Part shown: positions 9,733 through 21,060 of the stretch, piece by piece
How the letters are laid out: every line of letters starts with the position of its first letter
Numbering within the stretch: position 1 is the first letter of the stretch
NCBI RefSeq assembly: GCF_943734655.1
Contig: NC_071354.1
Coordinates: 55,717,544 to 55,781,543, forward strand
DNA length: 64,000 bases
Origin: Sabethes cyaneus
Lineage: Eukaryota > Arthropoda > Insecta > Diptera > Culicidae
Direction: 5' to 3'
Program-made: the position numbers and the translations under genes
The notes under the pieces: model-generated
Told to the model about the DNA's origin: nothing
The model's input: only the letters and a program-made list of their open reading frames with translations
The model's database searches: none

Positions 9733-11073
9733 TTACTGGGAGTTTTGTTTATGGTAAGTTGAAGAATCTTCGCCAGAGTCTATTTCGTAATCAGAAATTT
9801 CCACCATTGGCTCCCCTGGGTTTGAAGCGGTGAGCTGACGTGTTGATGGCAGTTGCGGTTTTTTAACAGGGGGTCGGCTGTTTTCAGGGGAAATCTCTTG
9901 ATTCCGTTGAGAGGGGGTCGATCGATCATTCAAGCGCTTTGATTTTCGCCTAGGGTCAGTTTCACTTTCGTTAGTAGTATTTGTTTCATATTGAGTTTTT
10001 TCTTGGAGTTTCAGAATGTAGTTTCTCATGGCAAGATTTTTCTTCTCAAGCTGGTTGTATGCTTGCTCTTGCTGCTTGACAGTTTTAAGCAGGTTGTTGA
10101 ATTCGTGGTCCTTTTGTGCTTGCGCTTTGAGAATTGCGTCTAGTTTTTGTTCCAATGCTTCATTTTGTTTAACTTTTTCGGTTAGTAGAGCGATCAGTTC
10201 ATCTTTTTTCTTATTTTCGTCTTGTAGCGCATTCAGTCTAACCCTATCAAGCCGTGGTTGAGCAGCTGCTTGAGAGTATGTAGTGAGTCCGGTGGCTACG
10301 CGCTTTCTAGCTTCATCGTATGAGAGATTAAGATCGATTTTGGTTTGGATGACAGCTTTTTCTTCTTTGTATTTTTCACATTTACGGCTAGACGGCCTGT
10401 GGCTTTCGTTACAGTGGAGGCAATGAGGGTTATCTTCGCATGATTCTCTACCATCTTCATGTGTTTGCGAGCAATTGTAGCATCTCGTTGGGCCAGAACA
10501 TTTGGTTTTGGTGTGCCCATACAGGTAGCATTGGAAACAAAGCATGGGCTCAGGGTAGTACATGCGAGTTTCGATTCGCAGCAGACCAACTTTTATATAT
10601 TTAGGGTATGTTGCTTGGTTCATGGTCAAAATACAAACTGGTGTATTTTTTATTCGTTTCACCGCTTTCACTCGTTGATTCTCCAGCTCACTTAGTAGTT
10701 CATCATCGGTCATGTCAGCAAGGTCCCACGATGCAATAACGCAACGGCAAGAATTAAGTGTAGGGTGCAGTTTAATTTCGATTTCTGTTCCATCTGATAA
10801 GTAAGTGAGATTGAGTAGCATTTCAATCTGCTTCGATTTTCTTGTTTTGAGTATGTATTGTGATCCCCTTTCTATTGTTCGTGCGCTTTCAATATGGCCG
10901 ACTAGCGCTTCGATGCTTTTCCCAATTAGGACAGGTTTTTTTGGTAGCGGACCTCCATCTTTGCCAGTCATAAGTAAAGTTGTTACTGCTCCGAAATCAT
11001 TTTGAGGGTCCAAGAATGCAGGAAAACTTCTTCCGGGAGGTTCTCCGGAACCACCCCCACTGCTGGAGGCCAT
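9733..11073 (-). CDS. I-clade LINE ORF1: gag-like RNA-binding protein with zinc knuckles
   Basis: This 446-residue protein should package element RNA into a ribonucleoprotein. Residues 179-192 form a standard CX2CX4HX4C knuckle (C179, C182, H187, C192). Two further knuckles have the variant spacing CX2CX3HX6C (C198-C212, C218-C232). Residues about 275-355 are rich in K, E, Q and L in heptad-like order and should form a coiled coil, consistent with multimerisation. The C-terminus is polar and P/S-rich. The N-terminal glycine/serine run followed by FLDPQNDF has no function I recognise. The frame is unbroken and ends 10 bases before ORF2 starts. The first ATG after the leader is taken as the start. 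Confidence 0.9.
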   Translation of the reverse strand: MASSSGGGSGEPPGRSFPAFLDPQNDFGAVTTLLMTGKDGGPLPKKPVLIGKSIEALVGHIESARTIERGSQYILKTRKSKQIEMLLNLTYLSDGTEIEIKLHPTLNSCRCVIASWDLADMTDDELLSELENQRVKAVKRIKNTPVCILTMNQATYPKYIKVGLLRIETRMYYPEPMLCFQCYLYGHTKTKCSGPTRCYNCSQTHEDGRESCEDNPHCLHCNESHRPSSRKCEKYKEEKAVIQTKIDLNLSYDEARKRVATGLTTYSQAAAQPRLDRVRLNALQDENKKKDELIALLTEKVKQNEALEQKLDAILKAQAQKDHEFNNLLKTVKQQEQAYNQLEKKNLAMRNYILKLQEKTQYETNTTNESETDPRRKSKRLNDRSTPSQRNQEISPENSRPPVKKPQLPSTRQLTASNPGEPMVEISDYEIDSGEDSSTYHKQNSQ

Positions 11074-11353
11074 CTGGCCTCGGTAGGATGAGATATTTAT
11101 TTATTCACCTTCTTGGGGCTCTTCGATCACTAACAAGTCGTTTTTTATTATTTTTAAACACACCTCTACACTACTAAACAACGGAACGGTTGAGTAAGCC
11201 GGTCCGAATACCACGAAGTACACTAGGAAACTGATCGAGATTACGCGCCCGATTTAAATCACGGCTTTCGTTGTTGCAACAATGCGACGCTACAACAAAA
11301 CTAGCTTAAACGAAAAAACGATCCGCTCCGAACGAATTGTCGAGCCGAACTGG
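11074..11353 (-). promoter_or_regulatory. 5' UTR and presumed internal promoter of the I-type LINE
   Basis: These 280 bases lie between the target duplication and the ORF1 ATG. LINEs of this group carry an internal RNA polymerase II promoter at the very 5' end. On the - strand the junction reads CATCAGTCCAGTTCGG, with CAGT motifs resembling the arthropod initiator. Promoter activity is inferred from family and position only. Confidence 0.5.
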
Positions 11354-11659
11354 ACTGATGTTACTAGCGCCAAATACAAACAGGAATGCGGGAGCATAGA
11401 TTAAAGTAGATCGGGCATACCTTGAAAAGACATGTGAACGAAATTGATTGAGTTCTCTTGTGACAGCTCACTCGATGAAGAATTTGTACGAGATGTAAGA
11501 GTTGTATCAAATGTAAGCAGTTGCTTACATTTTGAGTAAATGTGTTTCATGCACATCTCGGGGGCACTCTCGAGTCCCTGTGAGATGCGGCGAAGGTTGA
11601 GTGAGACAAGATGACGGCTTATCTTGTGTGCTTTTCAACATCACTCTTGATAGTCCGAA

Positions 11660-11960
11660 GAGCGGGCATCGAAACGAGAGGCAAAGGTAGTCCACTCCTA
11701 GACTTCGTAGATGACTTTGTTGTTATAGCCAGGAATGAAAAAAGTTCTCTTTAACAACCCCACCGGCACCAGCAACAGAGGGACCCAACGTGCAAGATGG
11801 CTCGACCAAATCGAAAGCGACTTGCGACGGCGAGACTAGGCGACCTCTGGATGGTCACCAGAACCAGAGTGAGACTCATATGAAATTGGTAACCCAGAAT
11901 CGAGTCGAATGAAGACGATTGTTTCAAATATCACGAGTCACCTCGGCTCTACCCGGACAA
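11660..11960 (+). pseudogene. RTE-type LINE 3' fragment, degraded
   Basis: Conceptual translation on + gives pieces of the RT active-site region (LDFVDDFVV near 11696; the YADD equivalent is lost) joined directly to the C-terminal segment FNNPTGTSNRGTQRARWLDQ (about 11750-11820), so the middle is deleted. The 3' end passes into short ATGACG-type repeats, as RTE elements do. Several other relics in this window share the same C-terminal segment. Confidence 0.65.
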
Positions 11961-12145
11961 TGACGATGACATTTGTTTATGGTTTACAAAGAAGGGATTT
12001 CTCATTTCTGATAACCTATTTTGGTCAATGTTCTTCAATAAAATGTTACACATAAAGTCATATGAATTGATTTTTTTGCAGGGGTTCATTTTTTTGTGAA
12101 ATATCGTCAGGGGGTTCGCGGACAAAAAAAGGTTGGGAACCGCAG

Positions 12146-12691
12146 TACGTGGTATCTGGATGACTTCTAATCCTAAGGTCTCTTACAGATTCTTCCATTC
12201 GAGATTGGAATATATGCGACGCTGCGTCAGTGTCGTATCTCGAGGCCAACTGGGACACTTATAGGCTTTATTTATCACATTTGATTTCAATTATTTAGTT
12301 GTATAAAAATTTTATTTCAAGTTACGTATAATTTTTAGAAATTTTCACGATTAATCATTAGTTACACGTCGTTATCGGTGCAACAAGCTAAAAATATTGT
12401 ATAAGCCGAATAATAATATTTGATATTGGTATGATTAAAAATTTTTATTCGGTTGCATGGCCAATTCGTTATATATTCGTTGTTTCGACTGTTGTAATAT
12501 TTCTTATGTTCTCAGCAAGAAAACCATATGAACTTCTTACTTTTAAAATTTAGAGTTAAATGATATTTGAAAATCTATTCACTGGTAATAATTTGCAACA
12601 ATCGTATTAATTAGTAACCATATTTTAACGAATTCGACCTCGTATACCATTTTCACAAATATCGATACAAAAAAATACGATATATTGAGCT
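12146..12691. other. Intergenic AT-rich stretch
   Basis: No gene or recognisable repeat was seen between the hAT-like right end and the small MITE at 12692. Confidence 0.4.
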
Positions 12692-12817
12692 CATTGACGG
12701 AACTAGCCCTTATTGGTAGGGGGGGGGGGGGGGCAATAGCCCCCGGCAGGTCATTTTTCTAGACCAGGTCAATTTTTCTAGGGGGGGTTAAATCTCCCCT
12801 CCCTAATTCCGCCAATG
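12692..12817. mobile_element. 126-bp hAT-like MITE with a poly-G core
   Basis: The terminal inverted repeats read CATTGACGGAACTAG on the left and, inverted, CATTGGCGGAATTAG on the right. A perfect 8-bp duplication ATTGAGCT flanks it (12684-12691, 12818-12825). The core carries a G run (about 12720-12734) and GGGG/CCCC blocks. Non-coding. Confidence 0.8.
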
Positions 12818-12825
12818 ATTGAGCT

Positions 12826-14904
12826 AGGTCATTCGTACAATATATGAAAAACGAATAAAATGCATTCGGGGGTAGCACTAGCTGACGCTTCGTTTGTCCG
12901 TGTTCCAGATTCGAGTATGCTGCGAAATTGTTTTAACATGATTTTTTCATCTACCCCATAGTGTTCGGAAAAGCTATTATTATACATTGATGCTGTACGC
13001 GCCGTACGCTGTGCGGTCTCTCGATGGTTGATTCTTGATTTGTGTAGGAGATGCTGGAATTCAGCTTTGCTCCTTATCGGAGAGCGTTGCAAATGCATGT
13101 ATTTTAAACACATGTGGTCGAGTAGAAAAAATCTTTGAAACAGCATGCACACAAATGAGTGGCATATATTCTTAGCTAGAAAGTGTGTGCAAGGGAACGA
13201 ACATGCACAATATTGTTGAGTTTATGTTTCGTTTTTGATGTTAAACGAAATGTGTCCATATTTCCTCTGTCTAGTGGACTGTTTAGTAGAAATCTGAACG
13301 CCGGGTGGAAATGAACTCGAATGCTAATCGTGCTGCACGGTGATAGTTTTGCTGACGTGGCTTGACCAACGTGGCAGTTTTGCTGTAATTACTTCTATAG
13401 TACCGGCCAAGAAAGTGGAGTGTGATTGCAATTAATTGGAGTAAGTTATATGTGCAAGTGGAAAATATGCTAAGCGACATCGAGAATAGCAGTGCGTTTT
13501 TATATAGTCACCGACATATCAAAAATCGAATGATTTTGGATGTATTAACTTCACGCCGCGGTTGGCTTTTGGATTTCAGCATTAACATCGTTTAAGATCA
13601 ATTTTCATTCAGACCAAGTGTGAAATAATCAAAATCTAATTTGAAACATGATCAACGAATATATATATGGATCCCCTCTCCCTCGCTTTTAGAGCCACAC
13701 ACAAAATTCATTTTGAATGGATAATATGAAAAATGTATCCAGAACAGATTTTTTGACATTTTGGTTTCAATATTACAACACTCAAGAGCATGCATTCAAG
13801 AGTTATCATCTTCTATCAACAAAAATTCTAGTAATGTGCGAAAAAAATTATTGTGTGAATTGTGTTCATTTTTACTTTTGAAGAAAAGGAACATCTGCAT
13901 TTCGTTTAAATGCAAATGTAATTGCAAATCTGTTTAAAAACATGAAAGGGTAAATTGTTGGACATAAAAGTCGAAAAAGAAATTTTTAGAATATTTCTTA
14001 CTTGGTACCCACGCAGATAAAAATTTTCGCAAGAAAATTAAAACTTCAGCTTCTTTTGATTGTACTTTCATGAAAAAACAATCATTAGCTTGATCGCATA
14101 GTTTTCACCATGTTGCTTGTAAAGCTAAACTTGCTTATTGTGAAGCTTTTAAATGAAAAATGGTGAACGATTTCCTCGTTTTTTAGATTATGTTTGAATC
14201 AAATTTTTCTACGGGTCTAGCACATGATACATAGCTTTCTTTTGAAGTGCAATTTCGAATTACATTGAGGATTAACTTCAAATACAAGAAAATTAAAGAT
14301 TAATTTTGGTACTTTTCATACGAAATTTCTCTGCTCAAGACAAATCAAAACTGCTGACGCAGATCGAAAGCGAAGCTAATGAATACAAATTATAGCCGCC
14401 ACGTTTAGGCAGAGGATCTAGAATTTTCCGTTTTTAGCCAGTTTTTGTTCCGAACACTCGTTGTGTACGTTGATAGCAACCGATATCGGATAGTGTGATG
14501 AGCACTACGGCTAGCTCCCCAGCTCAAATTTGCTAGAAGTATCTCCATCTGTACTCTCTCTCTGTACCAGCCAGCCTCTACCTACGGTTAATATACCGAT
14601 GTTGTCCGCAAAACCTAAGAGCATCTACCTTTTCAATAGCACCTTCTCTTCTATTGCAATGTTGAACAATGATGTCGTCGCTTGAGTGAATGTTTTCTCG
14701 TAAAACTCCTCACGTCCATCCTCATGTCGCGAACACCTGTGAATTTGCATCTTTGACTGTCCTGGACATTCTCCATTCCATGGATCTTCTTTAGAAGCTG
14801 ATAGAACTCCGCGTTACGGGGGTTTTCGTCTGTCTGTGCGTACACGTCGATTAGACTGTAGCTGAAGAATTAGCCTTGAATTCTAAACACACAGACGGTC
14901 GAAA
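12826..14904. other. No supported gene; possible RTE scrap near 14560-14870
   Basis: Mostly AT-rich sequence with only short frames. On the - strand, about 14560-14870, a stretch translating to GFADNIGILT resembles the RT active-site region of an RTE relic, and the following frame is broken. Otherwise I see nothing to annotate. Confidence 0.3.
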
Positions 14905-16745
14905 GCTGCTCGGATGCTTGGCTTATCGGGGACTTCAACCTACCTGGGCTTTTGTGACAACCATCCAGTAATGGTTGTTTTTTCATCCGGATCCCGTTCA
15001 CTCCACTGTGCACCTCGGAGTATTACGCTTCTCGATTGCTATAGCTCTGCCACATTACGACAGATCAACCACGTGACCAACAAGAACAATCGCAGTTTCG
15101 ATCTCTGCTTCGTCAGAGTATAGGATGTTGCTCCAGTGATTTCGCTCGCTCCGTCGTCTCTGGTTAACGAGAAATTAGTGATCATCTTTTAATAATGATT
15201 ACGATGATTGCTCTTCATAGCGCTTTAACAGAAATTTTTCAAGTACATTCTGTAAATTTCTTTTAATAAATGATCACCTGATTGATAATGTACAGTCAAC
15301 ATTCGTTCGTTGGGCTATCTTTAAGTGGGCTACGTTTTAAACGGGCTCCCGTTAATTGAGGGTCTCGAGTTCCACAAGGCAGTCACCTGGGACCGTTTAT
15401 CTTCCTACTGTTCTTCAACGATGTTAAACACGTTCTTAAAGGCGCTTGCCTATTCTACAACTTGGATTGGTGCAATTTGAACGGCATGCTCGTTAATTCA
15501 GAAAACTGCTCCATTATTTCATTAACCCGAGAGGCACGATTTTTACCAAGAGTAGCCAACTTCTAGGCTTTGCAGATGACTACGATATCATTGCCAGGAA
15601 CTTTGCGACGGCGGAGGCAATCTACGCCAGAGTGAAAGCGGAGTCTAGGAGAATTGGGCTAAAAATAAATGCGTCGAAGACCAAATACATGAAAGGAAGA
15701 GGCTCAAAGGAAACAAATGCGCGCCTCCCACGGACGGTAACCGTTGACGGCGACGAACTAGAAGTGGTAGAAGAGTTCGTGTATTTGGGATAGCTGGTGA
15801 CCGCGGACAACAACACTAGCAAGGAGATCCAGCGGCGCATCCAAGCGGGAAATCGGGCCTACTTTGCCCTTCGTAAAACGCTGCGATCAGGAAGCATACG
15901 CCGCCGCACGAAGCTAACAATGTACAAAACCATTATTAGACCGGTAGTTCTTTATGGACTTGAAGCCGTGACGCTGCTTACGGAGGACATACGCGCCCTT
16001 GCCGTGTTTGAGCGGAAAGTGCTGCGGACGATATTTGGCGGAGTACAAACTGAAAGCGGAGAGTGGCGGAGGCGTATGAATCACGAGCTACAGGCACTGC
16101 TTGGGGAGACTCCCATCGTACATCGCGAAAGTTAGCAGGCTACGGTGGGCCGGACACGTCGTAAGGATGCCGGACAACAGTGCGACGAAAACGGTCCTCT
16201 TCAACAACCCCACCGGCACCAGGAACAGGGGGGCCCAACATGCACGAAGGCTCGACCAGGTCGAAAGCGATTTGCGACTTCTGAGACGACTAGGAAATTG
16301 GCGACGAGTGGCCCAAGACCAAGTTGAATGGAGACGATTGTTTGAAACAGCACGAGCCACCCCGGCTCTATGCTGCTGAAGAAGAAGAAGAATTTCATTA
16401 ACCCGTATTCGTCAACCTGTGATATTTATTACGAGCTCAACAGTAGTAAAATCCAACGTATCGACCAGGTGAAGAAACTCTGCGTTATTTTGGACAGTCA
16501 GTTGCTGCTTAGGCATCCCATTGCCTATGTTTTGATAGTGGACACAGAACTTTTGGACGCGTCGCTAAGGGCTCCACCAATGTGTATTGTCTCAAGGCAT
16601 TATACTGCTCACCCATCCGTTCGAAGCTCAAATACGGTTCCAATGTCTGGCATCTATATTATCAAAATGGGATGGCAAGGATTGAGTCGGGTCAACGCCG
16701 TTTTGCTCACCGTCAGCTACCCTCTCTTATCTAATATTCCACTCA
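14905..16745 (+). pseudogene. Jockey-clade LINE relic, split by an RTE insertion
   Basis: Fragments in several + frames match a Jockey-type ORF2. About 14915-15125 is endonuclease (LIGDFNLPGLL, then LLDCYSSATLRQINHV and DLCFV). About 15365-15529 is the RT core (VPQGSHLGPFIFLLFFNDV) followed by CNLNGMLVNSE. After the insertion, 16406-16745 continues with the RT thumb (VILDSQLLLRHPIAYV, then CLKALYCSPIRSKLKYGSNV and RIESGQRRF). Frameshifts, stops and missing blocks show it is dead. The RTE fragment at 15530-16391 interrupts it with a 14-bp duplication, so it is the older element. Confidence 0.8.
15530..16391 (+). mobile_element. 5'-truncated RTE-type LINE inserted in the Jockey relic
   Basis: Perfect 14-bp direct repeats ATTTCATTAACCCG (15516-15529, 16392-16405) bound the insertion. 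Translation gives the C-terminal part of RTE ORF2: ADDYDIIARN, INASKTKYMKGRGSKE, IQRRIQAGNRAYFALRKTL, IRPVVLYGLEA, FERKVLRTIFGG and the C-terminal segment with NPTGTRNRGAQHARRLDQ. It ends in GAA repeats (about 16378-16391), as expected for RTE elements, whose 3' ends are short tandem repeats. One stop (near 15790) and a frameshift near 16130 show decay. The 5' truncation is usual for target-primed insertion. Confidence 0.88.
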
Positions 16746-16961
16746 TTTGCCTTATGCTGATCTGTTTGGATACTAAAAATATCTTTTTTGACTGCCTCGT
16801 CTATTGGAAATCTTGCCTTTATAAAAAATTAGATTTTTATATCATCGATTCATCAGTAAAATTTAGCAGCTATCTTTTCGAATATACGCACCATGTCGAT
16901 TTATACATTTCTTCATATCTTTACAGCACAGCCCTATTAAAACTAACAAAAAACTATTAAA

Positions 16962-18097
16962 ATGCTGGTCATATTGGTATCGTCAGTCGTTTGCTTGCTG
17001 TTCAACTGTGGGGCTTCGGCCATTCCCAAGACGGATCATTACCCAAAGTTCGAGCACAACAAAGAGTACGATCACGAAGCGTTTCTGGGAGAAGAAGCAA
17101 AAACTTTCGACCAGTTGGAACCGGAGGAAAGCCGACGACGGTTGGGGTAAGGTGTTGTTGCTAATGTGCGAGATCTGTGGCATAGATTTTTATATATGTC
17201 ACGCTTGTTGAAAAGTGTAATTAGTTTAGATTAGCTTGTCTCAGTCTGTATTGGTTGTCTCTTTACGGTGGCTGTTTTTCTGTTTCATTACAGAATTATT
17301 GTTGATAAAATAGACTCAGACAAAGATAACTTTGTTAATTTATCAGAACTGAAGGCGTGGATTCAATACACGCAACGGAGGTACATTGAGGATGATGTCA
17401 GCCGCCAATGGAAACAGCATAATCCGAACGGTTCCGAGCTGATTCATTGGGAAACTTATCGGAAAAACGTGTATGGATTTCTAGACGACATGGATCCTAA
17501 AGAGGTTGAGCAAGGTGATGAACATTTTTCCTATAAATCAATGCTAACGCGTGACCGCCGCCGGTGGAGTGTCGCGGATCGCGATGGGGACGATGAGTTG
17601 AATAGAACCGAATTCACCGAATTTCTTCATCCGGAAGAGAGTCCCTACATGAGAGATATTGTGGTACAGGAAACAATCGAAGACATCGACAAAGATCACG
17701 ACGGTAAGGTGTCGGTGGAAGAATATATCGGCGATATGTATCGGGTTTCTGAGGACAACGAAGAGGAACCGGACTGGGTGAGGCATGAGCGGGAAACATT
17801 CGAACAGTTCCGGTACGTCTGAGATGTTTGTTTTAATTTTTAAACTTAATGGCTTATGTTTTGCTCTCTAGGGATCGAAACAAAGACGGTTTTATGGATC
17901 ACTCGGAAGTGAAAGATTGGATCGTGCCAGCTGATTTTGATCATGCCGAAGCGGAAGCACATCACCTAATTTATGAGGCTGATTCGGATGCGGATGAGAA
18001 ACTAACCAAAGAAGAGATTATCAATAAGTACGATTTGTTTGTGGGGTCGCAGGCAACCGATTTTGGCGAAGCTTTGACACGCCATGATGAATTCTAG
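16962..18097 (+). CDS. scf: Calumenin/reticulocalbin-family ER calcium-binding protein (scf-like), three exons
   Basis: A six-EF-hand protein of the secretory-pathway lumen; this family (CREC) binds calcium with low affinity and assists ER folding. Exons are 16962-17146, 17294-17812 and 17872-18097. All junctions are GT/AG (GG|GTAAGG to CAG|A; CG|GTACGT to TAG|G) and the phases match, giving 309 residues. Residues 1-20 are a hydrophobic signal peptide (cleavage likely after GASA). EF loops: D69-E80, a degenerate loop at 104-115, D157-E168, D194-E205, D236-E247 and D272-E283. The C-terminus HDEF is an ER-retention signal of the KDEL type. Length and architecture match insect supercoiling factor (scf). 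The start is the first ATG before the signal peptide. AATAAA near 18368 may serve polyadenylation. Confidence 0.92.
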
Positions 18098-20880
18098 GTA
18101 GGTTTTTTGTATTGATACGATACGTAGAAACTCGAATGATAAATCACTTAATTAGTACGTTTTGGGCATTAATTTTGACAATTTAATCAATACTCAGAAG
18201 GTATAATAAGTAACATGTGCCAGAAACGAAGCATACTGAATTGTACTAATTTCTTTTGAGAAGGTTAAACATATTGCTGTATTAATTGTTTAACAATAGC
18301 TATTATCAGTAACAAACATAAAACAACTGATTGAGTTACAGGCAATGTTTAAGTCAGTATTGCATTTAATAAATTATAGTTCATTTTCAGCTAGTTGTGT
18401 TTTCCTGCTTTAGTAAATCTTCGGTCGACCCTAGCTTTTATCTTTCAACGCAATATTTTAGATAAGTATGTTTAATTTCATTATTGGATTTTATATGAGA
18501 ACAAAACACATTCTACACATAAGAGAGGAAGCCAAACTAACCCAGCATGGATTAAACTGAATATAGAATCACATTGGCGTTTACGCAAAAAGATATCGTA
18601 CCTTTTTTGTAATTTTTCACAGGATTTTCGGATAGCAGTTAGAAATGAGGGACAATAAGTTGATTTTAATTTTTTCAATTTTGCATCAGCTTTCTCTCAG
18701 GACAGTGTCATATTTACAGAGATGGATTGCATGTTTACATTTGAGTTTCCTGTTTCAACAAATTATTTTCATATAACGATTCGTTTTCAAATCATTCTTT
18801 CCATTGTTCTACTCAATACAATTACATGTGATGATCAATACATGTGGTAATGTCAACGTTCTGTATTTTACAAGCGCGATTGGGCTAGTGTCGCTTTGCC
18901 AGATGCACTTATGGGTTGTTGTTATTCGTATAAATTTATATACTTTGAGGTGAAACGCAGCGGTAACTTGGCCACAATTACAGAAGAGACTTTGTCCTTT
19001 CCGGCAAGAATTTGCCATTTATGTTTAATTTTAAATCAGAAGCGACTAGAAAAAAAAAACAATGTTTACAGAAATATTAACTAAACTTTTTCAGGCCGTT
19101 GTCTTTTGTGGTTGAGACTAGATCCGTTTGAAAAAAATGCTTTGAACCTAAAACAGATATGTTATCCAAATTTGATCCTTCCTGTAAAACCATTTTTACT
19201 AATTCTCTTTGTCTTATGTAAGTAATATTAATCTTATGTTTTACCGATTAATTACATTAATTCGTTTCACTTGCTCACTGGGGACTCGTTTTTTATTATT
19301 TTCCTTATAAATTTTTCTATTGATGGCAATAATAGGTTTATGCAATGTTTGTTCTCATTTGGTGCGGTTATTTACAGTGCAAGAATAAAAATAAATCAAC
19401 AACTTGATTACTTAAATGCTACGAGATAAACAGTAGTTCGTTTGTATGTTTGATTTCGAAGAATTAATATTCCGCGCTGTTGCGACTAGATTATGCAAGA
19501 TGTGTACACTTTTTTGTTCGTTTGCCTGCTGTGGTATGTATAATGTCTCATTTTCGACAAATCACATTTATCCGAATGAATATTTCACAATGCATTGAAA
19601 TATGCACAGTCAGTTAACAGAACCTTCTTGGAGAATAATAAGAATAATAATAGGTTATTGGTTTTGACCAACTGTTGCTTGCGGTGAAATTTTCTTTGAC
19701 TAAATATATCTCGACAAAATGGCCTAAAGCGTCTATGTGAAACGCTTCTTGTGCATAATTGTTTACTAATTTTACTTTACCACTGAAAAAAACCGAATAG
19801 TAAAATTTATTAATGGCATCTATCAAAGTTTGCTGAAAAGTTCTGATGAATTTGGTTGCAAATTTGATTATGATTATGCATTTATTTGCACTATTTTGTA
19901 AAGATTTTCGCTAACTGAACAAAAATTACTCAAGACTATTTAAATTTGTATCGGTTTCATCGACTTAGGTTGGAAGTTTTTTTTAGGTAAAGTGAAATTA
20001 GTAAACTATGTTTTTCAAAAGATTTGGTACTGTACATCTGAGCTGAATCGCATAAAAGCGTAAAAGGTAAGAAATGTTTTAATTACAACAGTGCAGGCAG
20101 AGAGCTCCGTTGACCCAATTTTTGTATTAAAACACAGCACATAATAGACAATTTTAGTGCGAGGAACAGCGTGCATTTCAATAACACAAAGGCACGACAA
20201 ATCGTGCCTGACTCCAAACAATCCTTAATTCTTTTGAATTAATTTGAATCTCGCTGGAAGGGTTTAGGAGTTTAGTTCTGAAAACGAAACAACTCCTATG
20301 TTATGTTAGAAACACGTGAGAGAAAAATTCATTTTCATTTATTAGTTTCAGTCATGTTAGATCATGATTGTTGTTTGTGATTACTTAACTTTTATCATAC
20401 CACGTGCGCAAAACAGAATAATAAACGAGTAAGATTGTCGATGCACTTGTCTAATCATGTGTGCTCTAAATTAATTCGTATCATTTGCTGTAATATTCAG
20501 TTGAGTGATCGTAATTAAAATGCATTTGGATTTCTTGGATACCACAATGACGTCATTGTCGTTGTACATTGTTTGGTCGAATTTGAATAGTGATAGCTTG
20601 CCTAGTCGAGATAGTAAATGACACTCTGCCGATCGCACGAGGTATAAATGGCCTAAAATGACACAAGGTATAAATGGTGCTGGATGAAATTGAAGCAGCC
20701 ATCAAGTGTATTTAATTTCCAATCGAAGTTCGAAAACAGACACTGAGAAAGCCTGCAAGTCGTAGGCGAAATACGTATCTGTCGAGAATAACATATACAT
20801 AGTAGAATTAAATTGGATAAGTTTTCTTTTTATTTAATTTCCAGGTTTCGTATTCTACTAAGACGCTCCAACTTCAGTCA
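18098..20880. other. scf 3' flank and AT-rich intergenic DNA
   Basis: The scf 3' UTR should start at 18098, with a candidate AATAAA near 18368. Beyond that I find only short non-conserved frames. Around 20730-20790 is a phrase (GAAAGCCTGCAAGTCGTAGGC, then ACGTATCTGTCGAG) that looks like a repeat end, but I cannot place it in a family. Confidence 0.4.
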
Positions 20881-21060
20881 AGTTTATTGCTTCAAATGAG
20901 CCTCCCTAAGCAAATTTCCACCCTTTCCCCTTCACGTCTTGTCACACTTTGGAGATTGTATCAGCACTCTTGTTTCATTACTTTCTCTACAATTTCCTTC
21001 GTTTTTCGGCAAGACTCTCCTTATATTCTGCTAATATAGAATCATCCTCATATCGTTCTG
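20881..21060 (+). repeat. Degenerate SINE-body fragment (tentative)
   Basis: Phrases CCACCCTTTCCCCTTCA, TTTCATTACTTTCTC and ATAGAATCATC occur in the same order as in the body of the SINE-like element at 1-362, but with many changes. No A or B box is present. Confidence 0.35.

Larger units (their letters stand above)
5424..11353 (-). mobile_element. Full-length I-clade non-LTR retrotransposon with intact ORF1 and ORF2
   Basis: On the - strand this 5.9-kb unit has a 280-base 5' leader, ORF1 (gag-like), ORF2 (endonuclease, reverse transcriptase, RNase H), a short 3' region and an A-tail (31 T on the + strand, 5424-5454). A 7-bp direct repeat ACTGATG (5417-5423, 11354-11360) marks target-primed insertion. 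An RNase H domain after the RT, together with CCHC knuckles in ORF1, places it in the I group rather than Jockey, which lacks RNase H. Both frames are open throughout, so the insertion is probably young and may be competent. It lies inside a hAT-like element. Confidence 0.88.
4455..12145. mobile_element. hAT-like element, expanded by nested insertions
   Basis: The left end CAGCGGTTCCCAA and the right end TTGGGAACCGCAG are inverted copies. They are followed inward by the repeated phrase GGGGGTTCGCG, seen in many animal hAT-like ends. TACGT occurs flush outside both tips (4450-4454, 12146-12150); this is 5 bp and not the usual 8, so the class is provisional. Inside lie a full-length I-type LINE (5424-11353) and an RTE fragment (about 11660-11960). 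The residual own sequence (4455-5423, 11354-11659, 11961-12145) encodes no recognisable transposase. A 91-codon frame at 4813-5088 has no family match I recognise. Confidence 0.6.

Noticed and set aside
16370..16960. A 196-codon + frame just upstream of scf
   Set aside because: It runs through the Jockey relic; the RT similarity switches frame within it, so the open frame is incidental.
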